A stretch of DNA of 6,389 nt from JBCDBH01 sp039184055. Lineage in GTDB: Bacteria > Acidobacteriota > Thermoanaerobaculia > Multivoradales > J023. Positions within the stretch are counted from its first letter, which is position 1; each line of letters begins with the position of its first letter. The DNA lies in contig JBCDBH010000345.1 in the NCBI GenBank assembly GCA_039184055.1, positions 1 to 6,389 of the forward strand. Direction: 5' to 3'. The notes below the pieces were generated by a model, which saw nothing but the letters and a program-made list of their open reading frames with translations, was not told the origin of the DNA and did not search any database. Shown here piece by piece: positions 1-6,291 of the stretch. The position numbers and the translations under genes are program-made.

Positions 1-409
1 CGTTGACCTCAATCCTCTCTTCCCAAAAGGTAATCACCGACAGATTATCGGAATAGGGTTGAATCTCCGCACATCCGGATGAGTTGTGCTGAGGATACGG
101 ATTCCCGCTGCCAGAAAGGTACATGACCTCAATCTGTTGCTCGAAATCCGACGCTTGACGACTGAATTTAGGGAAATCATCACCACCCTCGTTGCAAGCA
201 TCGTCGTTCCACCGCGCGATTGCATTGTTGATCCCGACACTTGCACTCGCACGATTCTCTTCGGGCCAGCTTTCGAGAAGAACATTGACTTGAACCTCTC
301 GACCGGTCACAGGAAACGGGTTGCCTGAGTCGACAGCACAACTCTGGCCCAGGACGACTGGGTTCGAGGATAGAAAGAGCAAACCCAAGATGGCGAAGAT
401 CCGTGACAT
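1..409 (-). CDS. Secreted protein, possible matrixin-type metalloprotease (partial, runs off left edge)
   Basis: The frame is open for 136 codons from an ATG at 409-407 to the window edge. The N-terminus (MSRIFAILGLLFL...) is a signal peptide with a likely cleavage after VLG at residue 21; cysteines follow at 24, 72 and 113. Residues 57-73 (SVGINNAIARWNDDACN) followed by a DFPKF element, and residues 121-130 (DNLSVITFWE), resemble the N-terminal strand-helix part of secreted matrixin/zincin proteases, where a helix of the type A..A...W precedes a strand and then a HExxHxxGxxH helix. That zinc helix would lie beyond the left edge, so the catalytic call is inference. The start is firm: AGGAGG sits 7 bases upstream, and the ATG shares one base with the stop of the preceding gene, implying translational coupling. 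It could also be a non-enzymatic secreted protein. Confidence 0.72.
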   Translation of the reverse strand, partial: MSRIFAILGLLFLSSNPVVLGQSCAVDSGNPFPVTGREVQVNVLLESWPEENRASASVGINNAIARWNDDACNEGGDDFPKFSRQASDFEQQIEVMYLSGSGNPYPQHNSSGCAEIQPYSDNLSVITFWEERIEVN

Positions 410-1158
410 CAGCGATCCTCCTCGCCAAGTCCACGAATGAGTCGGGACAACTCGGTGACCGACCGTTCGGTCGACAGGTTGTCGTCAGGAACTTCGAGAA
501 ACTGGGCTGCAAGCTCGACGAATCCCGAACGCCCTAGGATTACGAGCCCAGGCTCGGAAGTGAGGTTGATAAAACTATCGACCCATACGTCCCGGTTGTC
601 GAAGAACACGAACACCTCTTCTCCGACCTCGGGTAGCCGAGGGAAACGCTCGTCTGTCTTGCAAAAGAGCTTGTCGCCCATGACCAACTCCGCCACTGGA
701 AAGGCAAAGAAATAGGCATCCTGCTCGAAGGCTCGCCCACGAACGACCTCGATCGGCTCGACGCGAAACAACGTGGTCGGATGCCCTTGACCGTTGAGTC
801 CGATCTCCCGATCCGTCACCAACATCCGCGCGATCCGGTCCGATTCTCGAGCGACTGACGTCAAGGAACGTGGTTGCCTGGCCGCTTCGAAGTCGACGAT
901 TCGACCCAATGAAACACAGCCATCATTCGCCTTCGCTGATTCCATCGAAATCCACTTGTGAAATACCCTTCTAGGACCGATCGGGTAGAGATCTGGATTC
1001 AACCCACCATCCGAGTCGAGAGCCGTACCAAGCTCTACCCACAGCGGCGAAGCTTGCCCTGGAAAGCCTTCGAGGACCTCGGGAATCCCAGCGGAAAACC
1101 CGGCAGGTGCGAATACGAAAACGAGCAAAACGGAAACACCAATCACACGCTCGAACAT
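409..1158 (-). CDS. Secreted protein of unknown function
   Basis: This is a 249-residue product with a signal peptide (MFERVIGVSVLLVFVFAPAG, likely cleavage after FSA near residue 23), so it is exported. I do not recognise a named family. The mature part has two cysteines (81 and 166), a central strand-rich segment at about residues 126-188 (TTLFRVEPIEVVRG, then YFFAFPVAEL, then GEEVFVFFDN) that looks like a small beta domain, and an acidic C-terminal tail. This layout recalls hypothetical exported proteins with a 'sensing/binding' beta domain, but no ligand is visible. The ATG at 1158 is preferred over an in-frame ATG at 1191 because AAGGAG lies 5 bases before it and the signal peptide then begins at residue 1. 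The stop overlaps the next start as TGATG, so this gene and the edge gene form an operon, and the two products may act together outside the cytoplasm. Confidence 0.8.
   Translation of the reverse strand: MFERVIGVSVLLVFVFAPAGFSAGIPEVLEGFPGQASPLWVELGTALDSDGGLNPDLYPIGPRRVFHKWISMESAKANDGCVSLGRIVDFEAARQPRSLTSVARESDRIARMLVTDREIGLNGQGHPTTLFRVEPIEVVRGRAFEQDAYFFAFPVAELVMGDKLFCKTDERFPRLPEVGEEVFVFFDNRDVWVDSFINLTSEPGLVILGRSGFVELAAQFLEVPDDNLSTERSVTELSRLIRGLGEEDR
417..422 (-). promoter_or_regulatory. Ribosome binding site of the left-edge gene
   Basis: The minus strand reads AGGAGG 7 bases before the ATG at 409. It lies inside the last codons of the preceding gene, which supports both the start choice and coupled translation. 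Confidence 0.75.
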
Positions 1159-1163
1159 GCTGT

Positions 1164-1169
1164 CTCCTT
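1164..1169 (-). promoter_or_regulatory. Ribosome binding site deciding the start of the 409-1158 gene
   Basis: The minus strand reads AAGGAG with a 5-base spacer (ACAGC) to the ATG at 1158. The alternative in-frame ATG at 1191 would add 11 polar residues ahead of the signal peptide. Confidence 0.75.
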
Positions 1170-1181
1170 CAATGAAACGGT

Positions 1182-1215
1182 TTGTCTCCACAAGTGATCA
1201 GCTAGACAAGCTAGC
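1182..1215. repeat. Short inverted repeats upstream of the minus-strand operon
   Basis: Two interlocking pairs are present: TTGTCT (1182-1187) with AGACAA (1204-1209), and GCTAG (1201-1205) with CTAGC (1211-1215). They sit 24-57 bases upstream of the ATG at 1158, where an operator or 5' leader structure could lie. The arms are only 5-6 bases, so chance is a real alternative. Confidence 0.25.
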
Positions 1216-1409
1216 CTCAGAGGTGAACCTCGTAGTTCCCGCGAGCACGAGTTGCTGACCAATCACTCGCGCGGCGAGGCTAACCCAGTCCTTTCGAGAC
1301 TCTGAGACTCGAGCATCGACTTGGCGAGGAGCCTCAAAACCAGGAGAAATCACACAACAAGAAGACAGAGCTCTCGAACAATCATGCGAAAAACACTCTA
1401 GGAGCGAAT

Positions 1410-1583
1410 ATGATTCAACTACTTCATGCCCCGTCCCGGGCCCTCCGCAATCGCCAGCTCACCGTCGGCAATCAATGCACCCATGCCAGTCTTGTATCTC
1501 GAAAAGGGCGAGCACCCCGTGCACTACACCGGCGCACACTCGCTTCTTTCTCGTTTGGCTCCTCGAGAGACCACCGCACCTGA
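1410..1583 (+). CDS. Doubtful short reading frame with a good ribosome binding site
   Basis: An ATG at 1410 follows AGGAG (1400-1404) at a 5-base spacing and opens 57 codons ending in TGA at 1581-1583. The product begins MIQLLHAPSRALRN and is strongly basic (many Arg and His), with a single Cys, no signal peptide and no membrane segment. A five-codon frame (MRKTL, 1384-1401) ends in a TAG that overlaps the same AGGAG, a layout like a leader peptide. Against it: the arginine-rich composition is what GC-rich non-coding DNA gives, and I recognise no family. It could be a leader frame for the propeller gene, a small protein, or nothing. Confidence 0.2.
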   Translation: MIQLLHAPSRALRNRQLTVGNQCTHASLVSRKGRAPRALHRRTLASFSFGSSRDHRT

Positions 1584-1698
1584 GAGATCGTTCTCAATAA
1601 ACACCACAGACGGAACGCGCCGTAATAGAGTCGTACCTACCCCTCGGCTGGCTCCCACACTTGTGGCATGGACCACGCGTCCCCACCATCGCACCTAT

Positions 1699-1704
1699 GG
1701 AGAG
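1699..1704 (+). promoter_or_regulatory. Ribosome binding site deciding the propeller start
   Basis: GGAGAG lies 7 bases before the ATG at 1712. The earlier in-frame ATGs at 1661 and 1697 would put 17 or 5 polar residues before the signal peptide, and the one at 1697 overlaps this site. Confidence 0.7.
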
Positions 1705-1711
1705 CGATCAC

Positions 1712-3616
1712 ATGATTCGTTTACGTAGCCTCCTCGCCGTCCTTCTCCTCAGCCCAGTCGCCGCCGTCGCCACGGAGGTCCCGACCCCGTCCGAGCTGCG
1801 CCAACAGCTCACCCCGACTTATAAAGCCCTGCAAAAAGACGCGACCTTCATCGAGCTGCGCGATGCCATCAAGGCACTCGACGACGATCGGGCCATCGAG
1901 CGTTATCTCGAATATCTCCCGATGTCGCCCAAGGAGCTGCTCGAGATCGACATGTTGGTACGGGTGTACGAACACATGGTGCCGCGTCACATTCATGAAT
2001 GGCACTACCGCTGGATCTACATGCACCAGGATCTGGCCAAAGAGCATTACGGTGAAACGCAGGTGCGTTACGTGCTCGATGAGATCGCCAGGGTCAATCC
2101 CGAGCCCGCCACGCCAGCGACCGACGAAGCCACCACCGGCACCACGGGTCCGACACGCGCCGACGTCGGCACCAACCGCAACGTCGCATCACTCGAGATG
2201 CCCGCGCCCGATCGCTACCAGGGCGAGATTCAGCTCGCCGTCAACCCCAACAACCCGAATCAGATCGTCGCCGGCGCCAACAGCTGGGACACCATCGGTG
2301 GCACCTGTGGCTCGGCCAGCGGCCTCCAGGCGGTTTTCTACTCGGCCGACGGTGGCGACACCTGGAGCTACACCTGTGTGCCCGACGTCGGCGCCTACGG
2401 CCTGAGCTGCGCCGGTGGCACCTTCGGTAGCGATCCGGCCATCTACTGGAACGATCAGAACGAGGTCTTCTTCGCCTACATGCTGCTGTGCAGTGTCAAT
2501 GGCAACACCGAATTCTCCATCGTCACCGCTCGATCCACCGACGGCGGCGCCAACTGGACCGCCCAGGGTGTGATCGCCGACAGCTTTGGCAGCAATGTGC
2601 TCGAAGACAAGGAGTTCCTCGTCATCGACAACACGCCCACCAGCCCCTATTACGAGCGTCTCTATGTGTGCTGGGACCGGCAAAACAACCAAAAATTCGC
2701 CTATTCCGACAACGACGGTGTCACCTGGACCGAAGTCGATCTCCCCGCGCCCTCACCCTTGACGCTCGATTTGGCATGCGACATCGCGGTCGACGACAAC
2801 GGTGACGTCAACGTCATCTTCAACAGCCTCACCTGCATCGGGATCTGCTTCAACGAAGAGACCTACTTCACCCGCTCCACCAACGGCGGCGACACCTGGT
2901 CCAACCCGATCGAAGTCCAGGACGGCAACCTGGTCGGCTTCAGCAACCAAAACTGCCCGCCGGCGCAGGACAACCGCTGCATCAGCCCGTTCGGCGGCAT
3001 CGACATCGACAACACCGGTGGCCCGTGTGACGGTCGCATCTACGTCGCCTTCAGCGATTGGCTCGCCGGTGGCGTCGTCACCACCGACGTCTTCCTCCGC
3101 TACAGCGACAACAACGGCACCACCTGGTCGAGCCCCGTCATGATCAACGACGACGGCACCCAAACCACCCAATTCCATCCCTGGCTCGTCGTCGACGAGA
3201 GCGATGGCAGCGTCGTCGTCGGCTGGCACGACACCCGCAACGACCCCACCTCGAACCGCGAGACCGACTACTACATCGCGCGCTCCATCGACTGTGGCGA
3301 GACCTTCGAAGCCAACATCCAGGTCAGCCAGCCGAGCGCCGAATTCAACAACGCCGGCATCTCCTACTCCAACGTCAACACCACCGCCAACCCTGGCCGC
3401 AACCCCAACCAATACGGTGAATACCTCGGCCTCGACGTCATCGACGGCGTCGCCTACATGGCATGGGGCGACAGCCGCCACTACTTCCCGGCGAGCACCG
3501 CCGATCCGCAAGACGAAAACGTCGGCTTCGCCAAAATCGACTTCGGTCTCGAAGACATCTTCAGCGATGGTTTCGAGTCAGGTGACACCACCGCGTGGTC
3601 ATCCACCGTCCCGTGA
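1712..3616 (+). CDS. Secreted six-Asp-box beta-propeller protein (sialidase-like fold) with C-terminal DGFESGDTTAW tail
   Basis: A 634-residue exported protein. Residues 1-20 form a signal peptide (MIRLRSLLAVLLLSPVAAVA), followed by a helical, His-rich N-terminal region (about 22-130; His at 88, 93, 95, 98, 105, 112) of unknown role and a Thr/Ala/Pro linker (131-150). Residues 160-610 hold six Asp-box (BNR) repeats of the form S-x-D/N-x-G-x-T-W: 211-218, 275-282, 332-339, 389-396, 465-472 and a degenerate SIDCGETF at 525-532. Their spacing of 57-76 residues fits one per blade of a six-bladed propeller. WHDTRND (505-511) and WGDSR (585-589) are typical of sialidase-like secreted proteins. I see no FRIP motif, so sialidase activity is doubtful; carbohydrate or protein binding is as likely. 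Twelve cysteines after residue 190 suggest disulfides. The end, IFSDGFESGDTTAW, resembles a C-terminal sorting tail. It is the first gene of a tight plus-strand series. Confidence 0.88.
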   Translation: MIRLRSLLAVLLLSPVAAVATEVPTPSELRQQLTPTYKALQKDATFIELRDAIKALDDDRAIERYLEYLPMSPKELLEIDMLVRVYEHMVPRHIHEWHYRWIYMHQDLAKEHYGETQVRYVLDEIARVNPEPATPATDEATTGTTGPTRADVGTNRNVASLEMPAPDRYQGEIQLAVNPNNPNQIVAGANSWDTIGGTCGSASGLQAVFYSADGGDTWSYTCVPDVGAYGLSCAGGTFGSDPAIYWNDQNEVFFAYMLLCSVNGNTEFSIVTARSTDGGANWTAQGVIADSFGSNVLEDKEFLVIDNTPTSPYYERLYVCWDRQNNQKFAYSDNDGVTWTEVDLPAPSPLTLDLACDIAVDDNGDVNVIFNSLTCIGICFNEETYFTRSTNGGDTWSNPIEVQDGNLVGFSNQNCPPAQDNRCISPFGGIDIDNTGGPCDGRIYVAFSDWLAGGVVTTDVFLRYSDNNGTTWSSPVMINDDGTQTTQFHPWLVVDESDGSVVVGWHDTRNDPTSNRETDYYIARSIDCGETFEANIQVSQPSAEFNNAGISYSNVNTTANPGRNPNQYGEYLGLDVIDGVAYMAWGDSRHYFPASTADPQDENVGFAKIDFGLEDIFSDGFESGDTTAWSSTVP

Positions 3617-3620
3617 CGGT
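3605..3620 (+). other. Small hairpin over the propeller stop codon
   Basis: ACCGTC (3605-3610) and GACGGT (3615-3620) form a perfect 6-base stem with a CCGT loop, enclosing the TGA at 3614-3616. No T-run follows, so it is not a standard intrinsic terminator. It could slow ribosomes or affect mRNA decay between the propeller and methyltransferase genes, or be chance. Confidence 0.35.
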
Positions 3621-3638
3621 CGGCAGTCATATTGGAGC

Positions 3639-3642
3639 GGAG
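3639..3642 (+). promoter_or_regulatory. Ribosome binding site of the methyltransferase
   Basis: GGAG lies 5 bases before the ATG at 3648, with a second GGAG at 3634-3637. It fixes the start: the same frame stays open far upstream inside the propeller gene, but that part is out of frame with the propeller and is not protein-like. Confidence 0.65.
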
Positions 3643-3647
3643 AACAC

Positions 3648-4415
3648 ATGAAGCGCGACAATTCGATGACGAGGCGGTACTTTGCCGATGCAGGCGTCAC
3701 CCACGGTATGCGAGTGATCGAACTTGGCTGTGGTGGTGGCGAGGTCACGCAGATCCTGGCTGAGCTGGTCGGCCCATCCGGACTCGTCGTGGCGGTCGAT
3801 TGCGATCCAAAGGCCATGACGATGACCCGAGATCGTATGCATGACAACGGGATCGACCATGTCCGAATCATGTCGATGGATCTGGTCGGCGACCTGTCCG
3901 ACCTCGACGACCTTCGAGCCGAGCCTTTCGATGTTCTGGCTGGCCGCCGAGTCCTGATGTATCTGCCAGACCCCGTCGAGGTGCTCCGTCGTTGTACGAG
4001 ATCGCTCCGCGGCGGCGCCTTGGTGGTGTTCGAAGAGCTCGATCTGACCATGGCCCCCGGGCGGGTCACAACGATGACGGCACACGATCAGGCGTCGGAA
4101 TGGCTACGGAGGATGCTCGACGCCGAGGGTGCCGACGCAGCGATGGGATTCCGTTTGCCATCGACGCTCGTCCAGGCCGGCCTACGCTTCGAGCGAATTC
4201 GCGCCGAGGCGGTGATCCAAGGGCAGGGCACTCAGTTTCCATTGGCCGAACTCCTGAAGCTGGTGCAGGCGCGGGTGATCGCGACCGGTATCGCGACCCA
4301 GGACGAAGTCGATTCTCTCGCCGTCCGATTGGACGAGGAAAGTCGTGACCCCACATCGATCTACGTCAGTGAGATGAGCTTCTGTGCTTGGGCGTACAAG
4401 CCGGAGACGTCATGA
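3648..4415 (+). CDS. Class I SAM-dependent methyltransferase
   Basis: A 255-residue cytoplasmic enzyme that transfers a methyl group from S-adenosylmethionine to an unknown acceptor. Motif I is VIELGCGGGEV (residues 23-33, E/DxGxGxG), the acidic residue that binds the SAM ribose is D51 in VVAVDCDP, and the later strand is FDVLAGRRVLMYLPDP (94-109), followed by GGALVVFEELD (122-132). This pattern matches the broad Methyltransf_11/25-like group whose members begin RYFADAGV.HGMRV. The C-terminal 100 residues (helical cap, ending in CAWAYKP) would set substrate choice and give no specific clue. It begins 31 bases after the propeller stop and its stop overlaps the CobW gene as ATGA, so co-translation with CobW is expected. 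Substrate candidates such as a small molecule or natural-product intermediate are guesses. Confidence 0.88.
   Translation: MKRDNSMTRRYFADAGVTHGMRVIELGCGGGEVTQILAELVGPSGLVVAVDCDPKAMTMTRDRMHDNGIDHVRIMSMDLVGDLSDLDDLRAEPFDVLAGRRVLMYLPDPVEVLRRCTRSLRGGALVVFEELDLTMAPGRVTTMTAHDQASEWLRRMLDAEGADAAMGFRLPSTLVQAGLRFERIRAEAVIQGQGTQFPLAELLKLVQARVIATGIATQDEVDSLAVRLDEESRDPTSIYVSEMSFCAWAYKPETS
4403..4406 (+). promoter_or_regulatory. Ribosome binding site of the CobW gene, inside the methyltransferase
   Basis: GGAG lies 5 bases before the ATG at 4412. It favours this start over an in-frame ATG at 4388, which lacks a comparable site, and gives the 4-base ATGA overlap typical of coupled genes. Confidence 0.65.
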
Positions 4416-5464
4416 AGGTCGTACCCGTCAACATCATCTCGGGCCCGCTGGGTGTCGGCAAGACGACGGTGATTCGCCACCTCTTGGAGAATCGGCCGGA
4501 GGGTGAGCGCTGGGCGGTGCTGGTGAACGAGTTCGGCTTGGTTGGGCTGGATGCCGCGCTGCTCGCCAACGCTGGCGGACCGACGCGTGACGGGAAACCA
4601 GGTATCGAGGTCAAAGAAGTCGCTGGCGGCTGTATCTGCTGTAGCGCTGGCTTCGTATTCGAGGTCGCGCTCGCCATGTTGCTGCGGCGGAAACCCGATC
4701 GACTGCTGATCGAACCGACCGGTCTCGCGGCGCTCTCGGGCATTTTGGACGCGCTCGACGGTGAGTTCGTGCGTGACAAGGTCGACGTGCGTTCGACGAT
4801 CTGCATGCTCGACCCGGCTACCGTCGCGGAAGATCGGCAACGTGAAGAGGTCGCCGACCAAATCGAAGCCGCCGACGTCCTGCTGGCCAGCCGTCGTGAT
4901 CTGGCGACACCGGACCAGCTCGAAGCGTTCACATCATGGGCCGAGAGCCTCTTCCCAAAGAAGCAACACGTCGGCGCCATCGAGCGCGGGCAGATCGCCG
5001 TCGCGATGCTCGATCTCGTCTCCGATCGACAGACCGTGGCGCCACGTGGCGACTACCAACACGGCACGGACCATCACCATCATCACCACCCCGACGACGA
5101 CGAAAACCACGCGACTCCGGCTGAAGACACACCGGACGCATCGCGGCCCATCGTGCGTCGAAACCACATCTCACCGGTCACCTCGACGATCGGCTGGGTG
5201 TGCTGGAAGGGCGTGGCATTCGACGTCGAAAAGGTGGCTCGCTTCCTCGCCGAGCTGATGCGCATGCCCCATGCGCAGCGCACCAAGGCGGTGCTGCACA
5301 CCAACGACGGCTGGTGGAGCTTCAACTTCACCCCCGATGCTCGCGACGCCGAGCTGACCGCCTACCGGCGCGACTCACGAATCGAAGCCATCTTCCACGG
5401 CGACACCGTCCCGGATCTGGACGCGCTGGACAACGCGTTACGACAGTGCATCGTGCAAGACTAG
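4412..5464 (+). CDS. CobW/COG0523 family GTP-dependent metal chaperone
   Basis: A 350-residue G3E-family P-loop GTPase. These proteins use GTP to load metals (zinc, cobalt, iron or others) into client enzymes; the metal here is unknown. Walker A is GPLGVGKTT (11-19), NEFG lies at 39-42, the family zinc motif CxCC is C74-I-C76-C77, and the Walker B-like segment is LLIEPTGLA (98-106). The guanine-specificity motif, normally NKxD, reads SRRD (160-163), which is unusual. A natural metal-binding run (H217, H221-226, H233, with Asp 227-230) separates the GTPase from the CobW C-terminal domain (about 253-347, including GWVCWKG and DGWWSFNF). Length is normal for the family. It overlaps the methyltransferase by four bases and is the last gene before a 43-base convergent gap, so it may supply metal to, or be regulated with, its partner gene. 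I see no zinc-regulator operator. Confidence 0.92.
   Translation: MKVVPVNIISGPLGVGKTTVIRHLLENRPEGERWAVLVNEFGLVGLDAALLANAGGPTRDGKPGIEVKEVAGGCICCSAGFVFEVALAMLLRRKPDRLLIEPTGLAALSGILDALDGEFVRDKVDVRSTICMLDPATVAEDRQREEVADQIEAADVLLASRRDLATPDQLEAFTSWAESLFPKKQHVGAIERGQIAVAMLDLVSDRQTVAPRGDYQHGTDHHHHHHPDDDENHATPAEDTPDASRPIVRRNHISPVTSTIGWVCWKGVAFDVEKVARFLAELMRMPHAQRTKAVLHTNDGWWSFNFTPDARDAELTAYRRDSRIEAIFHGDTVPDLDALDNALRQCIVQD
5072..5089 (+). other. Six-histidine metal-binding run in the CobW protein
   Basis: Codons CAT CAC CAT CAT CAC CAC encode residues 221-226, followed by Pro and an Asp/Glu run and another His at 233. His-rich segments between the GTPase and C-terminal domains are common in COG0523 proteins and are thought to hold metal. 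Confidence 0.85.
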
Positions 5465-5507
5465 ATCTCTCCCCGCATAGGCGATCACTGCTTCGTTCCT
5501 TGGCGAG

Positions 5508-6284
5508 TCACCCGTCTTCTTGAATCGTCACCGACGGATCCAGCTTCGCCGCGCGTAGCGCCGAGGGCAAGGCGGCAACGGCTGCCGTGAGAACCACGAT
5601 GACGGGCACCGCGATGATCGTCGCCAGATCCGTGGGCGCGACGTCGAAGAGCATGGCGCGCAGCGAGCGTGCGAGCCCGAGCGACACCAGGATCCCGATG
5701 AGCGCGCCCGTGGCGGCGAGCAGGACGACCTGCCGCTGCACCCACGTCAGCACGTTGCGCGGCCGCGCGCCCAGCGCGATCCGCACACCGATCTCGCGTC
5801 GCCGTTCGCCCACGACCTGAGCGATCACACCGTAAATCCCCACCGCGGCCAGCGCGAGCGCCAGCGTGGCGAACACCGCGAGCACCCCACCCCAAAGTCG
5901 GTGCTTCCAATACGACCCGGCCACGACGCTCTCCATCGTACGCACCGAGTACACCGCGACTTGGGGATCGACGTCCCACACGGCCCGCTGCACAGTGTCG
6001 GCGAGCGTCGCGGACTCGCCACGCGCGCGGACAACGAAATAGAAGGCGCCGGCAGCAACCTGGTTGTACGAGACGTAAGCCGTCAGGGGTGGGGTACGGT
6101 CGAGCCCCGCATAGTGCACGTCGGCGGCGACCCCGACCACGGTGATCCACTGTCCGCTGCCGATCGGCGCCGGGCGACGGAACCGTTTGCCTAGCGGGCT
6201 CTCCTCTGGCCACAATCGACGGGCGGTCGACTGCCCCACGACCGCGACGCGTAGCGTGCCCAACAGGTCGGTGTCGCGCAGCGC
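5508..6284 (-). CDS. ABC transporter permease, MacB/FtsX type (5' end missing)
   Basis: The 258 visible residues are the C-terminal third or so of a MacB-like permease, a membrane protein that works with an ATPase in efflux or cell-envelope transport. They cover the end of the periplasmic domain (VAVVGQSTARRLWPEESPLG, then ITVVGVAADVHYAGLD) and the FtsX domain: membrane segments near residues 130-155, 186-205 and 221-242 in the numbering from the last open TTG codon, with the signature ERRREIGVRIALGA between the first two. The end, LDPSVTIQEDG, is the usual terminus of this family, so the 3' end is intact. Upstream, homology stops at about 6284 and a stop codon follows within 18 bases in frame, where the sequence changes composition. 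Full-length relatives have several hundred more residues, so the 5' part is lost at the junction. The acidobacterial duplicated-permease (ADOP) group is the closest match I can suggest. Confidence 0.85.
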   Translation of the reverse strand, partial: ALRDTDLLGTLRVAVVGQSTARRLWPEESPLGKRFRRPAPIGSGQWITVVGVAADVHYAGLDRTPPLTAYVSYNQVAAGAFYFVVRARGESATLADTVQRAVWDVDPQVAVYSVRTMESVVAGSYWKHRLWGGVLAVFATLALALAAVGIYGVIAQVVGERRREIGVRIALGARPRNVLTWVQRQVVLLAATGALIGILVSLGLARSLRAMLFDVAPTDLATIIAVPVIVVLTAAVAALPSALRAAKLDPSVTIQEDG

Positions 6285-6291
6285 CAAACAG
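6279..6291. other. Composition break and gene-to-gene junction
   Basis: The 104 bases before 6285 contain 72 G or C (69%), while the 105 bases from 6285 contain 42 (40%). The minus-strand permease and the plus-strand QueA fragment both lose homology at this same point, with no intergenic DNA, target duplication or insertion-sequence end visible. Confidence 0.75.

Larger units (their letters stand above)
1159..1711. other. Divergent intergenic region, mostly non-coding
   Basis: This stretch separates the minus-strand secreted-protein pair from the plus-strand propeller operon, so it should hold both promoters. I see no convincing -35/-10 pair on either strand. A TATGAT at 1409-1414 has no acceptable -35 partner. 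It holds short inverted repeats near 1182-1215, two copies of GAGACTC at 1296 and 1304 (8-base period), and one doubtful short reading frame at 1410-1583. No tRNA, clear terminator or insertion-sequence end is visible. Confidence 0.6.

Noticed and set aside
1290..1315. A CRISPR-like or operator repeat from two GAGACTC copies
   Set aside because: There are only two 7-base copies one base apart, with no further units.
1426..1728. A 100-codon plus-strand frame overlapping the propeller start
   Set aside because: It has no good ribosome binding site, a Pro/Thr/Arg-rich low-information product, and overlaps the well-supported start at 1712.
2753..3511. A 252-codon open frame on the minus strand inside the propeller gene
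   Set aside because: It is a Val/Ala/Asp/Gly-rich mirror of the GC-rich coding strand, has no ribosome binding site that I can see, and matches no protein pattern; the opposite strand has six clear Asp boxes.
5072..5089. A six-histidine run that could be an engineered purification tag
   Set aside because: It is internal, lies in the His/Asp-rich linker expected in COG0523 proteins, and no vector sequence flanks it.
5465..5507. A bidirectional terminator between the convergent CobW and permease genes
   Set aside because: I found no stable stem followed by a T-run on either strand in the 43 bases.
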